Shown: piece by piece, positions 41,983 to 50,325 of the stretch
Position numbering within the stretch: the stretch's first letter is position 1
Layout of the letters: every line of letters starts with the position of its first letter
Origin: Pseudomonas frederiksbergensis
GTDB lineage: Bacteria > Pseudomonadota > Gammaproteobacteria > Pseudomonadales > Pseudomonadaceae
Direction: 5' to 3'
Length of the DNA: 64,000 nucleotides
Assembly: GCF_001874645.1 (NCBI RefSeq)
Contig: NZ_CP017886.1
Span: forward strand, 1,860,001 to 1,924,000
Notes under the pieces: generated by a model
What the model was told of the DNA's origin: nothing
Databases searched by the model: none
What the model saw: only the letters and a program-made list of their open reading frames with translations
Program-made: the position numbers and the translations under genes

Positions 41983-43053
41983 GTGCTTCAACTGCTCGGT
42001 GGCCTGGTACTGCTGATCGCCGGCGCCGAGTTGCTGGTCCGCGCCGCCGCGCGCCTGGCCGCGCACTTGAAGGTGCGCCCGCTGATCATCGGCCTGACCG
42101 TCGTGGCCCTCGGCAGCAGCGCGCCGCAATTGGCCGTCAGCCTGCAAGCGACCCTCATGCAAAACACCGACATCGCAGTCGGTAGCGTGATTGGCAGCAA
42201 CATCTTCAACATCCTCGTCACCCTCGGTCTCTCGGCGCTGATCATCCCGTTGCGGGTCTCCCGGCAACTGGTGCGCCTGGACATCCCGGTGATGATCGGC
42301 GCCAGTCTGCTGGTGTTTGCCCTGGCCTGGAATGAACAATTGACACCGCTCGACGGCACGATTCTGTTAGCCGCGCTGGTGTTTTACCTCGGGTTGTTAC
42401 TGCGTCAGTCACGCCACTCGGTGCGCCCGCACAACACTCGGTCTGACGGCAACAACACATCCCGCGCGCCGTGGTTGAGCAGCGCGCTGCTGATGCTCGC
42501 CGGATTGGCATTACTGGTGTTTTCCGGGCATTTGCTGCTCAGCGCGGCGGTCGAGGTGGCGACCGAACTCGGCCTGTCGGAACGGATCATCGGCCTGACC
42601 ATCATTGCCGTCAGCACTTCATTGCCGGAACTGGCGACCTCGCTGATCGCCGCCCTGCGTGGTCAACGCGACATCGCCGTGGGCAACGTGATCGGCAGTA
42701 ATCTGTTCAACTTGCTGGGTGTGCTGGGCATCACCGCGCTGATTGCGCCGACGCCGCTGTCGGTATCGCCCAATGCGCTGGATTTTGACTTGCCGGTGAT
42801 GCTGGCGGTCAGCGTGCTGTGTTTGCCGATGTTCTATTCGGGCTATCGAATTACCCGCGCCGAAGGCCTGCTGTTTCTGGCTTTGTACCTGGCTTATGGG
42901 CTGCATGTCGTGTCGTTTACCACGGGCATGCCGCTGGCCGGCAAGCTTGAACACCTGATGCTGTTTTTCGTCCTGCCGACGCTGGTGGCGTTTTTGCTGT
43001 TTACGTCACTGCGCGCCTGGCGCCGCCAACACAACAAGAGGGAATCGCCATGA
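41983..43053 (+). CDS. CaCA-family cation antiporter (YrbG-like)
   Basis: This is an inner-membrane Ca2+/Na+ exchanger-family protein with about ten helices and the two inverted alpha-repeats of the family. Repeat 1 reads GSSAPQ (44-49) then GSVIGSNIFN, and repeat 2 STSLPE (211-216) then GNVIGSNLFN. Repeat 1 has Gln49 where the ion-binding Glu is normal. The GTG start has no ribosome site; an AUU at 41950, eight bases after ACGGAG, would add 11 residues (IFGLANLPLLS) and may be the real start. The length is 356 residues from the GTG. The downstream gene overlaps it by four bases. The transported ion is unproven. Confidence 0.85.
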   Translation: MLQLLGGLVLLIAGAELLVRAAARLAAHLKVRPLIIGLTVVALGSSAPQLAVSLQATLMQNTDIAVGSVIGSNIFNILVTLGLSALIIPLRVSRQLVRLDIPVMIGASLLVFALAWNEQLTPLDGTILLAALVFYLGLLLRQSRHSVRPHNTRSDGNNTSRAPWLSSALLMLAGLALLVFSGHLLLSAAVEVATELGLSERIIGLTIIAVSTSLPELATSLIAALRGQRDIAVGNVIGSNLFNLLGVLGITALIAPTPLSVSPNALDFDLPVMLAVSVLCLPMFYSGYRITRAEGLLFLALYLAYGLHVVSFTTGMPLAGKLEHLMLFFVLPTLVAFLLFTSLRAWRRQHNKRESP

Positions 43054-43442
43054 CCGACAAACCCGCCTCCAGCAAACCGACCGGCATTGAAGTGCGTCGA
43101 CAGGTCATGGGCGACGCCTTCGTCGACCGCTCCATGGGCAATGCCACCGAGCTGACCCAACCGTTTCAGGAGTTCGTCAACGAACATGCCTGGGGCGCGG
43201 TATGGAACCGTGACGGTCTTGCGCTGAAAACTCGCAGCCTGATCACTCTCGCGGCGCTGACCTCGCTCAAGTGCCCGCAAGAACTCAAAGGCCACGTGCG
43301 TGGCGCACTGAACAACGGCTGCACCGTCGACGAGATCCGCGAAACGCTGATGCACTGCGCGGTCTACGCTGGCGTGCCAGCGGCGATGGAAGCGTTTCGT
43401 GCCGCGCAGGAAGTGATCGATAGCTACCAGAAGCCTGAATGA
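43050..43442 (+). CDS. Carboxymuconolactone decarboxylase-family protein (PcaC-like)
   Basis: A 130-residue all-helical CMD-domain protein. Close matches to PcaC patterns (WNRDGLALKTRSLITLAAL; LKGHVRGALNNGCTVDEIRETLMHCAVYAGVPAAMEA) suggest 4-carboxymuconolactone decarboxylase-type chemistry in the protocatechuate branch. No other pca genes are here, and the gene overlaps the antiporter by four bases, so a different small-molecule lactone or peroxidase-type role is possible. It has a Cys (LKCPQEL) but not the CxxC of AhpD-type peroxidases. Confidence 0.8.
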   Translation: MTDKPASSKPTGIEVRRQVMGDAFVDRSMGNATELTQPFQEFVNEHAWGAVWNRDGLALKTRSLITLAALTSLKCPQELKGHVRGALNNGCTVDEIRETLMHCAVYAGVPAAMEAFRAAQEVIDSYQKPE

Positions 43443-43456
43443 TTTCGCGGCATTGA

Positions 43457-43533
43457 AAAGATCGCAGCCTGCGGCAGCTCAGTTGGAATGCGATCCTCCG
43501 TAGGAGCTGCCGAAGGCTGCGATCTTTTGATCT
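43457..43533. repeat. REP pair (BIME), closely spaced
   Basis: AAAAGATCGCAGCCTGCGGCAGCTC faces GTAGGAGCTGCCGAAGGCTGCGATCTTTTGATC across 21 bases. It lies between the convergent PcaC-like and AEC transporter genes. Confidence 0.85.
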
Positions 43534-43538
43534 TTGCC

Positions 43539-44480
43539 TTAGATCCACCCGCCCCACTGCAACACAAAGATCCCGAGGTTGGTGGTCACCGCCGCCATCA
43601 ACGTGGTGATGACGATGATCGCCGCCGCCAGTTCATGGTTGCCATTGGCCGCCCGGGCCATGACAAAACTGGCGGCGGCCGTCGGGCTGCCGAAGTACAG
43701 GAACAAAATCCCCAACTCCGCCCCGCGAAACCCCCAGAGCCAGGCACCCAGCGTGGCCAGGATCGGCAAGCCGATCATCTTCACCAGACTTGAACTCAAC
43801 GCCAGATCACCGCTCTTGCGCAACGCCGCGAGCGACAGCGTGCCGCCAATGCAGATCAACGCAAGCGGCAAGGTCATCTGCGCCAGGTAATTGCCGGAAG
43901 TCTCCAGCCAGCCGGGCAGGCCGATCTTGAAATAAGCGAACGGCGCGGCAGATATCACACTGATGATCAACGGATTACTGAGCACGCTTTTGCAGATGCT
44001 CCAGGGATCGGACTTGATCACCGGGCTGTACACCGCCAGCACGATGGTCGACAGCGTGTTGTAAAACAGGATCACCAGCGCGGCAAGAATCGCCCCGAGA
44101 GAAATCCCGTAATCGCCGTACATGCTCGCCGCCAGCGCCAGGCCAATGACCCCGTTATTGCCGCGAAACGCGCCTTGGGTATAGATCCCGCGATCCTCTC
44201 GCGGGCAACGCCAGATCGCCCAGCCCCAGGCAATGGCGAAACACACCAGCGTCGCCAGCGAGAAATAGATCAGCAGCGCCGGTTTCAAGGCCGCGTGCAG
44301 GTCGGCATGCACGATCCCGAGAAACAGCAGCGCCGGCATGGTGACGTTGAACACCAGCGCCGAGGCGGTGTGGATAAAGTCGTCGTTGATCCAGTTGATA
44401 CGCTTGAGCAGGACGCCCAAAAACAACATGGCAAAGACTGGCGCGGTGATGGTCAGCGTTTCGAGAAAGATTGCCAGCAT
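43539..44480 (-). CDS. AEC-family (auxin efflux carrier) transporter
   Basis: An inner-membrane transporter of the AEC/BASS-like fold with about ten helices in 313 residues. Bacterial members export or exchange organic acids such as malate and malonate, or amino acids; the substrate is not recognisable. Family traits are the inverted five-helix repeat, Gly/Asn-Pro breaks (FRGNNGVIGLAL; SNPLIISVIS) and LICIGGTLSLAAL. The frame runs 19 codons further upstream, but MLAIFLETLTITAPVFAMLFLG is the natural start. It is flanked by REP pairs on both sides. Confidence 0.85.
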   Translation of the reverse strand: MLAIFLETLTITAPVFAMLFLGVLLKRINWINDDFIHTASALVFNVTMPALLFLGIVHADLHAALKPALLIYFSLATLVCFAIAWGWAIWRCPREDRGIYTQGAFRGNNGVIGLALAASMYGDYGISLGAILAALVILFYNTLSTIVLAVYSPVIKSDPWSICKSVLSNPLIISVISAAPFAYFKIGLPGWLETSGNYLAQMTLPLALICIGGTLSLAALRKSGDLALSSSLVKMIGLPILATLGAWLWGFRGAELGILFLYFGSPTAAASFVMARAANGNHELAAAIIVITTLMAAVTTNLGIFVLQWGGWI

Positions 44481-44540
44481 GCCGGGTGAACCTTGAGGGG
44501 CGTCGTCAGGGGGCGAATGATAAGCCACTGCTGACACTTT

Positions 44541-44624
44541 AAGATCAAAAGATCACAGCCTGCGGCAGCTCCTACATTGGGTCGGCTTACATTCTGTAGG
44601 AGCTGCCGCAGGCTGCGATCTTTT
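44541..44624. repeat. REP pair (BIME)
   Basis: AAGATCAAAAGATCACAGCCTG...CAGCTCCTAC and GTAGGAGCTGCCGCAGGCTGCGATCTTTT face each other across a loop of about 20 bases. It lies just beyond the garD stop, so it probably marks the 3' end of the glucarate operon. Confidence 0.85.
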
Positions 44625-44640
44625 CCCTGACGACTCGGTC

Positions 44641-46194
44641 TCAGGTGATAGGCGCCGGATTGAACAAGGTAATGTCGTTATGCAGCTTGTGCCGCTCCGC
44701 CCAGGTTTGCTTCCTGCCGCTGGCCACGTCCAGATAGAAATGAAACAACTCCCAGCCCAACTCCTCGATGGATGCACGTCCCGTGGCAATCCGCCCGGCA
44801 TCGATGTCGATCAGATCCGGCCAACGTTGTGCCAATTCGGTTCGGGTCGAGACCTTGACCACCGGCGCCATCGCCAAGCCATAAGGTGTGCCCCGCCCGG
44901 TGGTGAACACGTGCAGGTTCATCCCGGCTGCCAGTTGCAAGGTACCGCAGACAAAATCACTGGCCGGCGTTGCACAGAAAATCAGCCCTTTGCGCTTGAA
45001 CCGTTCGCCGGGGCCGAGCACGCCGTTGATCGCGCTGTTGCCGGATTTGACGATTGAGCCCAAAGACTTTTCGACAATGTTCGACAACCCGCCCTTCTTG
45101 TTACCCGGCGTGGTGTTGGCGCTGCGATCCGCTTCGCCCTTGGCCAGGTAACGGTCGTACCAGTCCATTTCACGCACCAGTTCCTGCGCGACCTCTTTGG
45201 TCTCCGCCCGCGAGGTCAGCAGATAGATCGCGTCACGCACTTCAGTGACTTCGGAAAACATCACCGTTGCCCCGGCCCGAAGCAGCAAGTCCGAGGCAAA
45301 ACCCAGCGCCGGGTTGGCGGTGATTCCGGAAAACGCATCGCTGCCGCCGCACTGCATGCCGAGGATCAACTCGGACGCCGGCACGGTCTCGCGGCGGCGC
45401 TGGTCGAGTTTCTTCAGCCGGGTTTCGGCCAGCGCCATGATCTGTTCGATCATCTCGCTGAAACCGTGACTGGAATCCTGCAAGCGATACAACCACGGCT
45501 CGCTGAGGTCCACCGAACGGTCGTTCTCGTGCATCACCTGCCCGGCCTGCAATTTCTCGCAGCCGAGACTGATGACCAGCGCTTCGCCGCCCAGGTTCGG
45601 GTTGCGCGCCAGGTTGCGCACGGTGCGGATCGGGATGTAGGCGTCGGTGGCGGTAATGGCTACGCCGCAGCCGTAACTGTGAGTCAACGCGATCACGTCA
45701 TCGACGTGCGGGTACTTGGGCAGCAACTCATCCTTGATGCGCTTGACCGCATGGTCGAGCACACCGGTGACGCACTGCACCGTGGTAGTGATCCCGAGAA
45801 TGTTGCGCGTACCGACGGTGCCATCGGCATTGCGATAACCTTCGAAGGTGAAGCCTTCCAGCGGCGCTTGTGCGGCCGGCACTTCGGTGGAGAGCGGCAG
45901 GCTGTCCAGCGGTGGCGCAGTGGGCATGCGCAGTTGATCTTCCTTGACCCAACTACCCCGCGGGATCGGCTGCAAGGCGTAACCGATGGTCTGGCCGTAG
46001 CGAATCACCTGACCGCCTTCGGGAATATTATCCAGCGTCACCTTGTGGCTCTGAGGCACGAACTCCACGGTCACCAAGCCGTCCGGGAATTCAGTGCCGG
46101 CCGGTACACCCTGGTCATTGACCACGATCACCACGTTGTCGCGCTCGTGCAGCCGGATGTAGCGTGGCGAGTCGGAATGTTCAATCAACTGCAT
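44641..46194 (-). CDS. garD: Galactarate dehydratase
   Basis: It removes water from galactarate to give 5-dehydro-4-deoxyglucarate, feeding the pathway finished by KdgD and the semialdehyde dehydrogenase. The 517-residue protein has an N-terminal SAF-like domain (about 1-95) and an UxaA-type catalytic domain ([58 protein letters not shown]), including the conserved Cys and His iron-site residues. The long open frame upstream enters gudP and is not used; the ATG at [15 protein letters not shown] follows GAGGAGC. It is the last gene of the kdgD-aldH-gudP-garD operon, 11 bases after gudP. Confidence 0.95.
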   Translation of the reverse strand: MQLIEHSDSPRYIRLHERDNVVIVVNDQGVPAGTEFPDGLVTVEFVPQSHKVTLDNIPEGGQVIRYGQTIGYALQPIPRGSWVKEDQLRMPTAPPLDSLPLSTEVPAAQAPLEGFTFEGYRNADGTVGTRNILGITTTVQCVTGVLDHAVKRIKDELLPKYPHVDDVIALTHSYGCGVAITATDAYIPIRTVRNLARNPNLGGEALVISLGCEKLQAGQVMHENDRSVDLSEPWLYRLQDSSHGFSEMIEQIMALAETRLKKLDQRRRETVPASELILGMQCGGSDAFSGITANPALGFASDLLLRAGATVMFSEVTEVRDAIYLLTSRAETKEVAQELVREMDWYDRYLAKGEADRSANTTPGNKKGGLSNIVEKSLGSIVKSGNSAINGVLGPGERFKRKGLIFCATPASDFVCGTLQLAAGMNLHVFTTGRGTPYGLAMAPVVKVSTRTELAQRWPDLIDIDAGRIATGRASIEELGWELFHFYLDVASGRKQTWAERHKLHNDITLFNPAPIT

Positions 46195-46205
46195 GACGCC
46201 GCTCC

Positions 46206-47567
46206 TCAGGAATGCGCTTGAGACAATGTGTTGGTCAGCTCGGAGCCATTGGCGGGTGGCTCTTTGAGTACCACGCGCTTGATCGGCCCGACGATCACCA
46301 GGTAGCTGAACACCGCGACCAGTGCATTGCAGCCGACAAACACCAGCGCCCATTTGAACGACCCGGTGGTACTGATGATGTAGCCAATCACGATCGGTGT
46401 GGTGATCGAAGCGATGTTGCCGAACATGTTGAACAGCCCGCCACTCAAGCCGGCGATCTGTTTTGGCGAGGTGTCGGAAACCACCGCCCAACCCAATGCG
46501 CCCACGCCTTTGCCGAAGAACGCCAGGGCCATGAAGCCCACGACTATCCATTCAATGTCCACGTAGTTGCAGGCCACGATACTGGTCGACAGCAACAGCC
46601 CACCGATGATCGGCGCCTTGCGGGCGAAGGTCAGCGAATGGCCCTTGCGCAGCAGATAGTCGGAAATGATCCCGCCCAGCACCCCACCGATAAACCCGCA
46701 GATTGCCGGCAGCGAGGCAATGAAACCGGCTTTGAGAATGGTCATGCCGCGTTCCTGCACCAGGTACACCGGGAACCAGGTCAGGAAGAAATAAGTGATG
46801 CCGTTGATGCAGTACTGGCCCAGGTACACGCCAAGCATCATGCGGTTGCTCAGCAGTTGGCGCACGTAATCCCACTTCGGCCCGTCGGTGCGTTTGCCCT
46901 GGTCGTGATCCATGTCCACCAGACCGCCATTGTCAGCAATATGCTTGAACTCGGCCTCGTTGATCATCGGATGCTGACGCGGACTGTGGATAACTTTCAG
47001 CCAGACCAGCGAGAACACGATGCCAATCCCGCCCATCACCATAAACACGTGCTGCCAGCCAAAGCTGTAGACAATCCAGCCCATCAGCGGTGCAAAGATC
47101 ACGGTGGCGAAGTATTGCGCCGAGTTAAAAATCGCTGAAGCGGTACCGCGCTCGGCGGTCGGGAACCAGGCCGCGACAATTCGCGCATTGCCAGGAAAGG
47201 ACGGCGCTTCGGCCAGGCCCACCAGAAAGCGCAACATGAACAGCGCGACGATGGCGGTGGAGACGCCGAACTCACCGACATAGCCTTGCAGCACGGTGAA
47301 CAGCGACCAGGTGAAGATGCTCAGGGCATAGACTTTTTTCGAGCCGAAGCGGTCGAGCAGCCAGCCGCCGGGGATCTGACCGGCCACGTAGGCCCAACCG
47401 AAGGCGGAGAAGATGTAGCCAAGGGTGACGGCGTCGATACCCAGGTCTTTTTGCAGGCTGGAGCCCGCGATGGCGATGGTGGCACGGTCGGCGTAGTTGA
47501 TCGTGGTCACCAGAAACAGCATGAGCAGGATTAAATAGCGGACGTGGGTCGGCTTGGTCGCTTGCAT
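46206..47567 (-). CDS. gudP: MFS glucarate/galactarate transporter (GudP/GarP type)
   Basis: A 453-residue proton symporter of the anion:cation symporter MFS group with 12 helices. The N-terminal [20 protein letters not shown] and loop [14 protein letters not shown] are typical of ACS sugar-acid carriers. Glucarate and galactarate as substrates are inferred from the gene cluster. The start [12 protein letters not shown] follows GGGAGTACATCTAC; an upstream in-frame ATG would lie in the hairpin region between this gene and aldH. Confidence 0.92.
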   Translation of the reverse strand: MQATKPTHVRYLILLMLFLVTTINYADRATIAIAGSSLQKDLGIDAVTLGYIFSAFGWAYVAGQIPGGWLLDRFGSKKVYALSIFTWSLFTVLQGYVGEFGVSTAIVALFMLRFLVGLAEAPSFPGNARIVAAWFPTAERGTASAIFNSAQYFATVIFAPLMGWIVYSFGWQHVFMVMGGIGIVFSLVWLKVIHSPRQHPMINEAEFKHIADNGGLVDMDHDQGKRTDGPKWDYVRQLLSNRMMLGVYLGQYCINGITYFFLTWFPVYLVQERGMTILKAGFIASLPAICGFIGGVLGGIISDYLLRKGHSLTFARKAPIIGGLLLSTSIVACNYVDIEWIVVGFMALAFFGKGVGALGWAVVSDTSPKQIAGLSGGLFNMFGNIASITTPIVIGYIISTTGSFKWALVFVGCNALVAVFSYLVIVGPIKRVVLKEPPANGSELTNTLSQAHS

Positions 47568-47617
47568 GTAGATGTACTCCCACTGATTATTTTTATGCGC
47601 GGGTGAATCTTTTGTAT

Positions 47618-47648
47618 CCGCGGTATCCGGCAAAACCGGATGCCGCGG
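47618..47648 (-). promoter_or_regulatory. Strong stem-loop between aldH and gudP
   Basis: CCGCGGTATCCGG and CCGGATGCCGCGG form a 13-bp stem (one wobble) around CAAAA. It is not followed by a T-run on the minus strand. It may separate the stability of the enzyme and transporter parts of the mRNA. Confidence 0.55.
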
Positions 47649-47657
47649 TGTTGCGTG

Positions 47658-49103
47658 TTACGAGCCGATATAGGAAGTCTTCACCACGGTGTAGAACTCC
47701 TGCGCGTAGCGACCTTGCTCCCGCGATCCATAGGATGAACCTTTTCGGCCACCAAAGGGCACGTGGTAATCGACGCCGGCGGTCGGCAAATTAACCATCA
47801 CCATCCCGGCCTGGGAGTGGCGTTTGAAGTGGTTGGCGTACTTCAGCGACGTGGTGGCGATGCCCGCCGACAAACCGAATTCGGTGTCATTGGCCATGGT
47901 CAGTGCCGCCTCGTAATCAGCCACCCGGACAATGTTGGCCACCGGGCCGAAGATCTCTTCGCGACTGATACGCATGGCCGCCTCACTGTCGGCAAACAGT
48001 GTTGGCGCGAGGTAATAGCCTTCGGTGTCGCAGGTCACCAAGCCACCACCGCTGACCAGTCGCGCACCTTCGGACTGGCCGATGTCGATGTACTTCAAAT
48101 CCTGTTCCAGCTGTGCCTGGGAAACCACCGGGCCGATGTCGGTGTCGCTCTTCAGGGCATGCCCGACCTTGATCGACTTCATCCGCTCAGCCATCGCCTC
48201 GACGAATTTGTCATGAATCCCGGCAGTGACGATCAAGCGGCTCGATGCCGTGCAACGCTGACCGGTGGAATAAAACGCACTCTGCACCGACAGCTCGACA
48301 GCGTGTTTGAGGTCGGCGTCGTCGAGAATGATCTGCGGGTTCTTGCCACCCATTTCCAACTGCACCTTGGCCTGACGCGACACACAGTTAACCGCGATCT
48401 GCCGGCCTACGCCCACCGAGCCGGTGAAGCTGATGCCGTCGACTTTCGGGCTGTTGACCATGGCGTCGCCGATCACTCGACCGCTGCCCATCACCAGGTT
48501 GAACACCCCAGCCGGGAAACCGGCACGGGAGATAATCTCGGCCAGCGCCCAGGCGCAACCGGGCACCAGTTCCGCCGGTTTGAGCACCACGCAGTTGCCA
48601 TAGGCCAGGGCCGGGGCGATCTTCCACGCCGGGATCGCAATCGGGAAGTTCCACGGAGTGATCAGACCCACCACGCCAAGGGCTTCGCGGGTGACTTCAA
48701 CGTTGACACCCGGACGCACCGACGGCAGGTAATCGCCAGACAGACGCAGGCATTCACCGGCGAAGAACTTGAAAATGTTGCCGGCGCGGGACACTTCGCC
48801 GATGGCCTCAGGCAGGGTCTTGCCCTCCTCCCGCGCCAGCAAGGTACCCAGCTCTTCGCGACGAGCGAGGATTTCGCTGCCGACTTTATCCAGGGCATCG
48901 CTGCGAGCCTGAATACCCGAGGTCGACCAGGCCGGGAATGCAGCACGAGCGGCGTCGATGGCGGCATTCACTTGGCCCAGGTCAGCCTTGGCGTATTCGC
49001 CAATGACATCGGACAACTCGGACGGATTGATATTGGTCGAGTACTCGGCACCCGCGACCCATTGGCCGCCGATGAAGTTGTCGAATCGTTTTACGTCTGC
49101 CAC
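47658..49103 (-). CDS. 2,5-dioxovalerate (alpha-ketoglutaric semialdehyde) dehydrogenase
   Basis: It oxidises 2,5-dioxopentanoate, the KdgD product, to 2-oxoglutarate with NAD(P)+, linking sugar acids to the TCA cycle. The 481-residue aldehyde dehydrogenase has the catalytic Glu (QLEMGGKNPQIILDD), the nucleophile Cys (TGQRCTASSRL) and the NAD loop (FTGSVGVGRQI). The exact substrate is inferred from its position between kdgD and gudP; on sequence alone it is a general ALDH of the AldH/KGSADH group. Confidence 0.9.
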   Translation of the reverse strand: MADVKRFDNFIGGQWVAGAEYSTNINPSELSDVIGEYAKADLGQVNAAIDAARAAFPAWSTSGIQARSDALDKVGSEILARREELGTLLAREEGKTLPEAIGEVSRAGNIFKFFAGECLRLSGDYLPSVRPGVNVEVTREALGVVGLITPWNFPIAIPAWKIAPALAYGNCVVLKPAELVPGCAWALAEIISRAGFPAGVFNLVMGSGRVIGDAMVNSPKVDGISFTGSVGVGRQIAVNCVSRQAKVQLEMGGKNPQIILDDADLKHAVELSVQSAFYSTGQRCTASSRLIVTAGIHDKFVEAMAERMKSIKVGHALKSDTDIGPVVSQAQLEQDLKYIDIGQSEGARLVSGGGLVTCDTEGYYLAPTLFADSEAAMRISREEIFGPVANIVRVADYEAALTMANDTEFGLSAGIATTSLKYANHFKRHSQAGMVMVNLPTAGVDYHVPFGGRKGSSYGSREQGRYAQEFYTVVKTSYIGS

Positions 49104-49134
49104 AGCACTTTCCCCTTAACAGAAGTCCTTACAC

Positions 49135-49160
49135 AAAAGGCCGCCGATGGCTCAGCGGCC
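49135..49160 (-). terminator. Attenuator-like terminator between kdgD and aldH
   Basis: On the minus strand GGCCGCTGA and TCGGCGGCC form a stem followed by TTTT. The short T-run suggests partial termination inside the operon, so kdgD could be made in excess of downstream genes. Confidence 0.6.
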
Positions 49161-49177
49161 CTGGTTGATTCAGCGGG

Positions 49178-50089
49178 TTATTGCGCGCCCTGCTTATCCA
49201 TCAACGCCGCGAGCATTTCGAACTCTTCTGGCGTCAAGTCCGTCAGCGGGGTACGTACTGGACCGGCATCGTAGCCGGCGATTTTCGCGCCCGCCTTGAC
49301 GATGCTCACCGCGTAACCCGACTTGCGGTTACGGATATCCAGGTAAGGCAGGAAGAAGTCATCGATCAGTTTGCCAACGGTAGCGTGATCGTCGCGAGCG
49401 ATGGCGTGGTAGAAATCCATCGCCATTTTCGGCAGGAAGTTGAACACCGCCGAGGAGTAAACCGGCACACCCAACGCCTTGTAGGCGGCGGCATAAACCT
49501 CTGCGGTCGGCAGGCCGCCGAGGTAGCTGAAGCGATCACCAAGGCGGCGACGGATCGACACCATCAATTCGATATCGCCCAGGCCATCCTTGTAGCCGAT
49601 CAGGTTCGGGCAGCGCTCGGCCAGGCGTTCCAGCAACGGCGCGGTCAGGCGGCAGACATTGCGGTTATAAACCACCACGCCGATCTTCACCGACTTGCAC
49701 ACCGCCTCAACATGGGCGGCAACGCCGTCCTGGCTGGCTTCGGTCAGGTAATGCGGCAGCAGCAACAGGCCTTTGGCGCCCAGACGCTCGGCTTCCTGAG
49801 CGTACTCGATGGCCTGACGCGTGGAACCGCCGACTCCGGCAAGGATCGGCACGCTGCTGGCGCAGGTGTCGACCGCAGTCTTGATGATTTCCGAATATTC
49901 GCTGGCCGCCAGGGAGAAGAACTCACCGGTGCCGCCCGCGGCGAACAACGCCGAAGCGCCATACGGGGCCAGCCATTCGAGACGCTTGATATAGCCCGAG
50001 CGATGGAAATCGCCCTGAGCATTGAAATCGGTAACCGGGAAGGACAGCAAACCGGAGGAGAGGATGGACTTCAGTTCTTGTGGATTCAT
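49178..50089 (-). CDS. kdgD: 5-dehydro-4-deoxyglucarate dehydratase
   Basis: It removes water and CO2 from 5-dehydro-4-deoxyglucarate to give 2,5-dioxopentanoate. It belongs to the DapA/NAL class-I lyase family: 303 residues with the (beta/alpha)8 pattern, [12 protein letters not shown] substrate loop, the Tyr of VYNRNVCRL and the Schiff-base Lys in [10 protein letters not shown]. It is the first gene of the sugar-acid operon. Its predicted promoter carries a perfect 24-bp dyad over the -10, a likely regulator site. Confidence 0.94.
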   Translation of the reverse strand: MNPQELKSILSSGLLSFPVTDFNAQGDFHRSGYIKRLEWLAPYGASALFAAGGTGEFFSLAASEYSEIIKTAVDTCASSVPILAGVGGSTRQAIEYAQEAERLGAKGLLLLPHYLTEASQDGVAAHVEAVCKSVKIGVVVYNRNVCRLTAPLLERLAERCPNLIGYKDGLGDIELMVSIRRRLGDRFSYLGGLPTAEVYAAAYKALGVPVYSSAVFNFLPKMAMDFYHAIARDDHATVGKLIDDFFLPYLDIRNRKSGYAVSIVKAGAKIAGYDAGPVRTPLTDLTPEEFEMLAALMDKQGAQ

Positions 50090-50144
50090 TATTCGAACAC
50101 CCTGGACGCACGTTGTGATGAGAAAACCCGTTCAGCTCTCGCCG

Positions 50145-50184
50145 AAGTTGTAAGTCATCGTACAACTTAAAATACAACCGTCAA
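50145..50184 (-). promoter_or_regulatory. kdgD promoter with overlapping GntR-type operator
   Basis: On the minus strand TTGACG (50179-50184), 16 bases and TACGAT (50157-50162) form a sigma-70 promoter. A perfect dyad, AAGTTGTA-N8-TACAACTT at 50145-50168, covers the -10. Its GTTGTACGATGAC half recurs almost exactly (GTTGTACGATCAC) in front of the GntR/FCD gene at 53.5 kb, so that regulator is the likely binder. Confidence 0.65.
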
Positions 50185-50232
50185 CTGCATTTCATCGTCA
50201 GATGGAAAATCCGAATCAGAAAAACCACTTCC

Positions 50233-50287
50233 TTGACGTAGGAAAATTTCCAGCTATGCTCGACAACAACTGTATATACATACAGTT
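50233..50287 (+). promoter_or_regulatory. SOS promoter: sigma-70 elements plus LexA box
   Basis: TTGACG (50233-50238), a 16-base spacer and TATGCT (50255-50260) form a good sigma-70 promoter. AACTGTAT-N4-ATACAGTT at 50268-50287 is a perfect dyad holding the LexA core CTG-N10-CAG (50270-50285). The box sits on the predicted transcription start, the classical place for LexA repression. The promoter spacer also holds a small GGAAA-A-TTTCC dyad. It lies 38 bases before the phospholipase-like gene. Confidence 0.8.
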
Positions 50288-50325
50288 ATTCAAGATCCAA
50301 CCTACGACATATCAAGGAGCCAGAA

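Noticed and set aside
43050..43442. AhpD-type alkyl hydroperoxidase
   Set aside because: The CxxC active-site pair of AhpD is absent; the sequence follows PcaC patterns instead.
46195..46551. A 119-codon N-terminal extension of GarD
   Set aside because: The extension reads the gudP gene in another frame and has no family similarity. The ATG at 46194 with GAGGAGC is the natural start.
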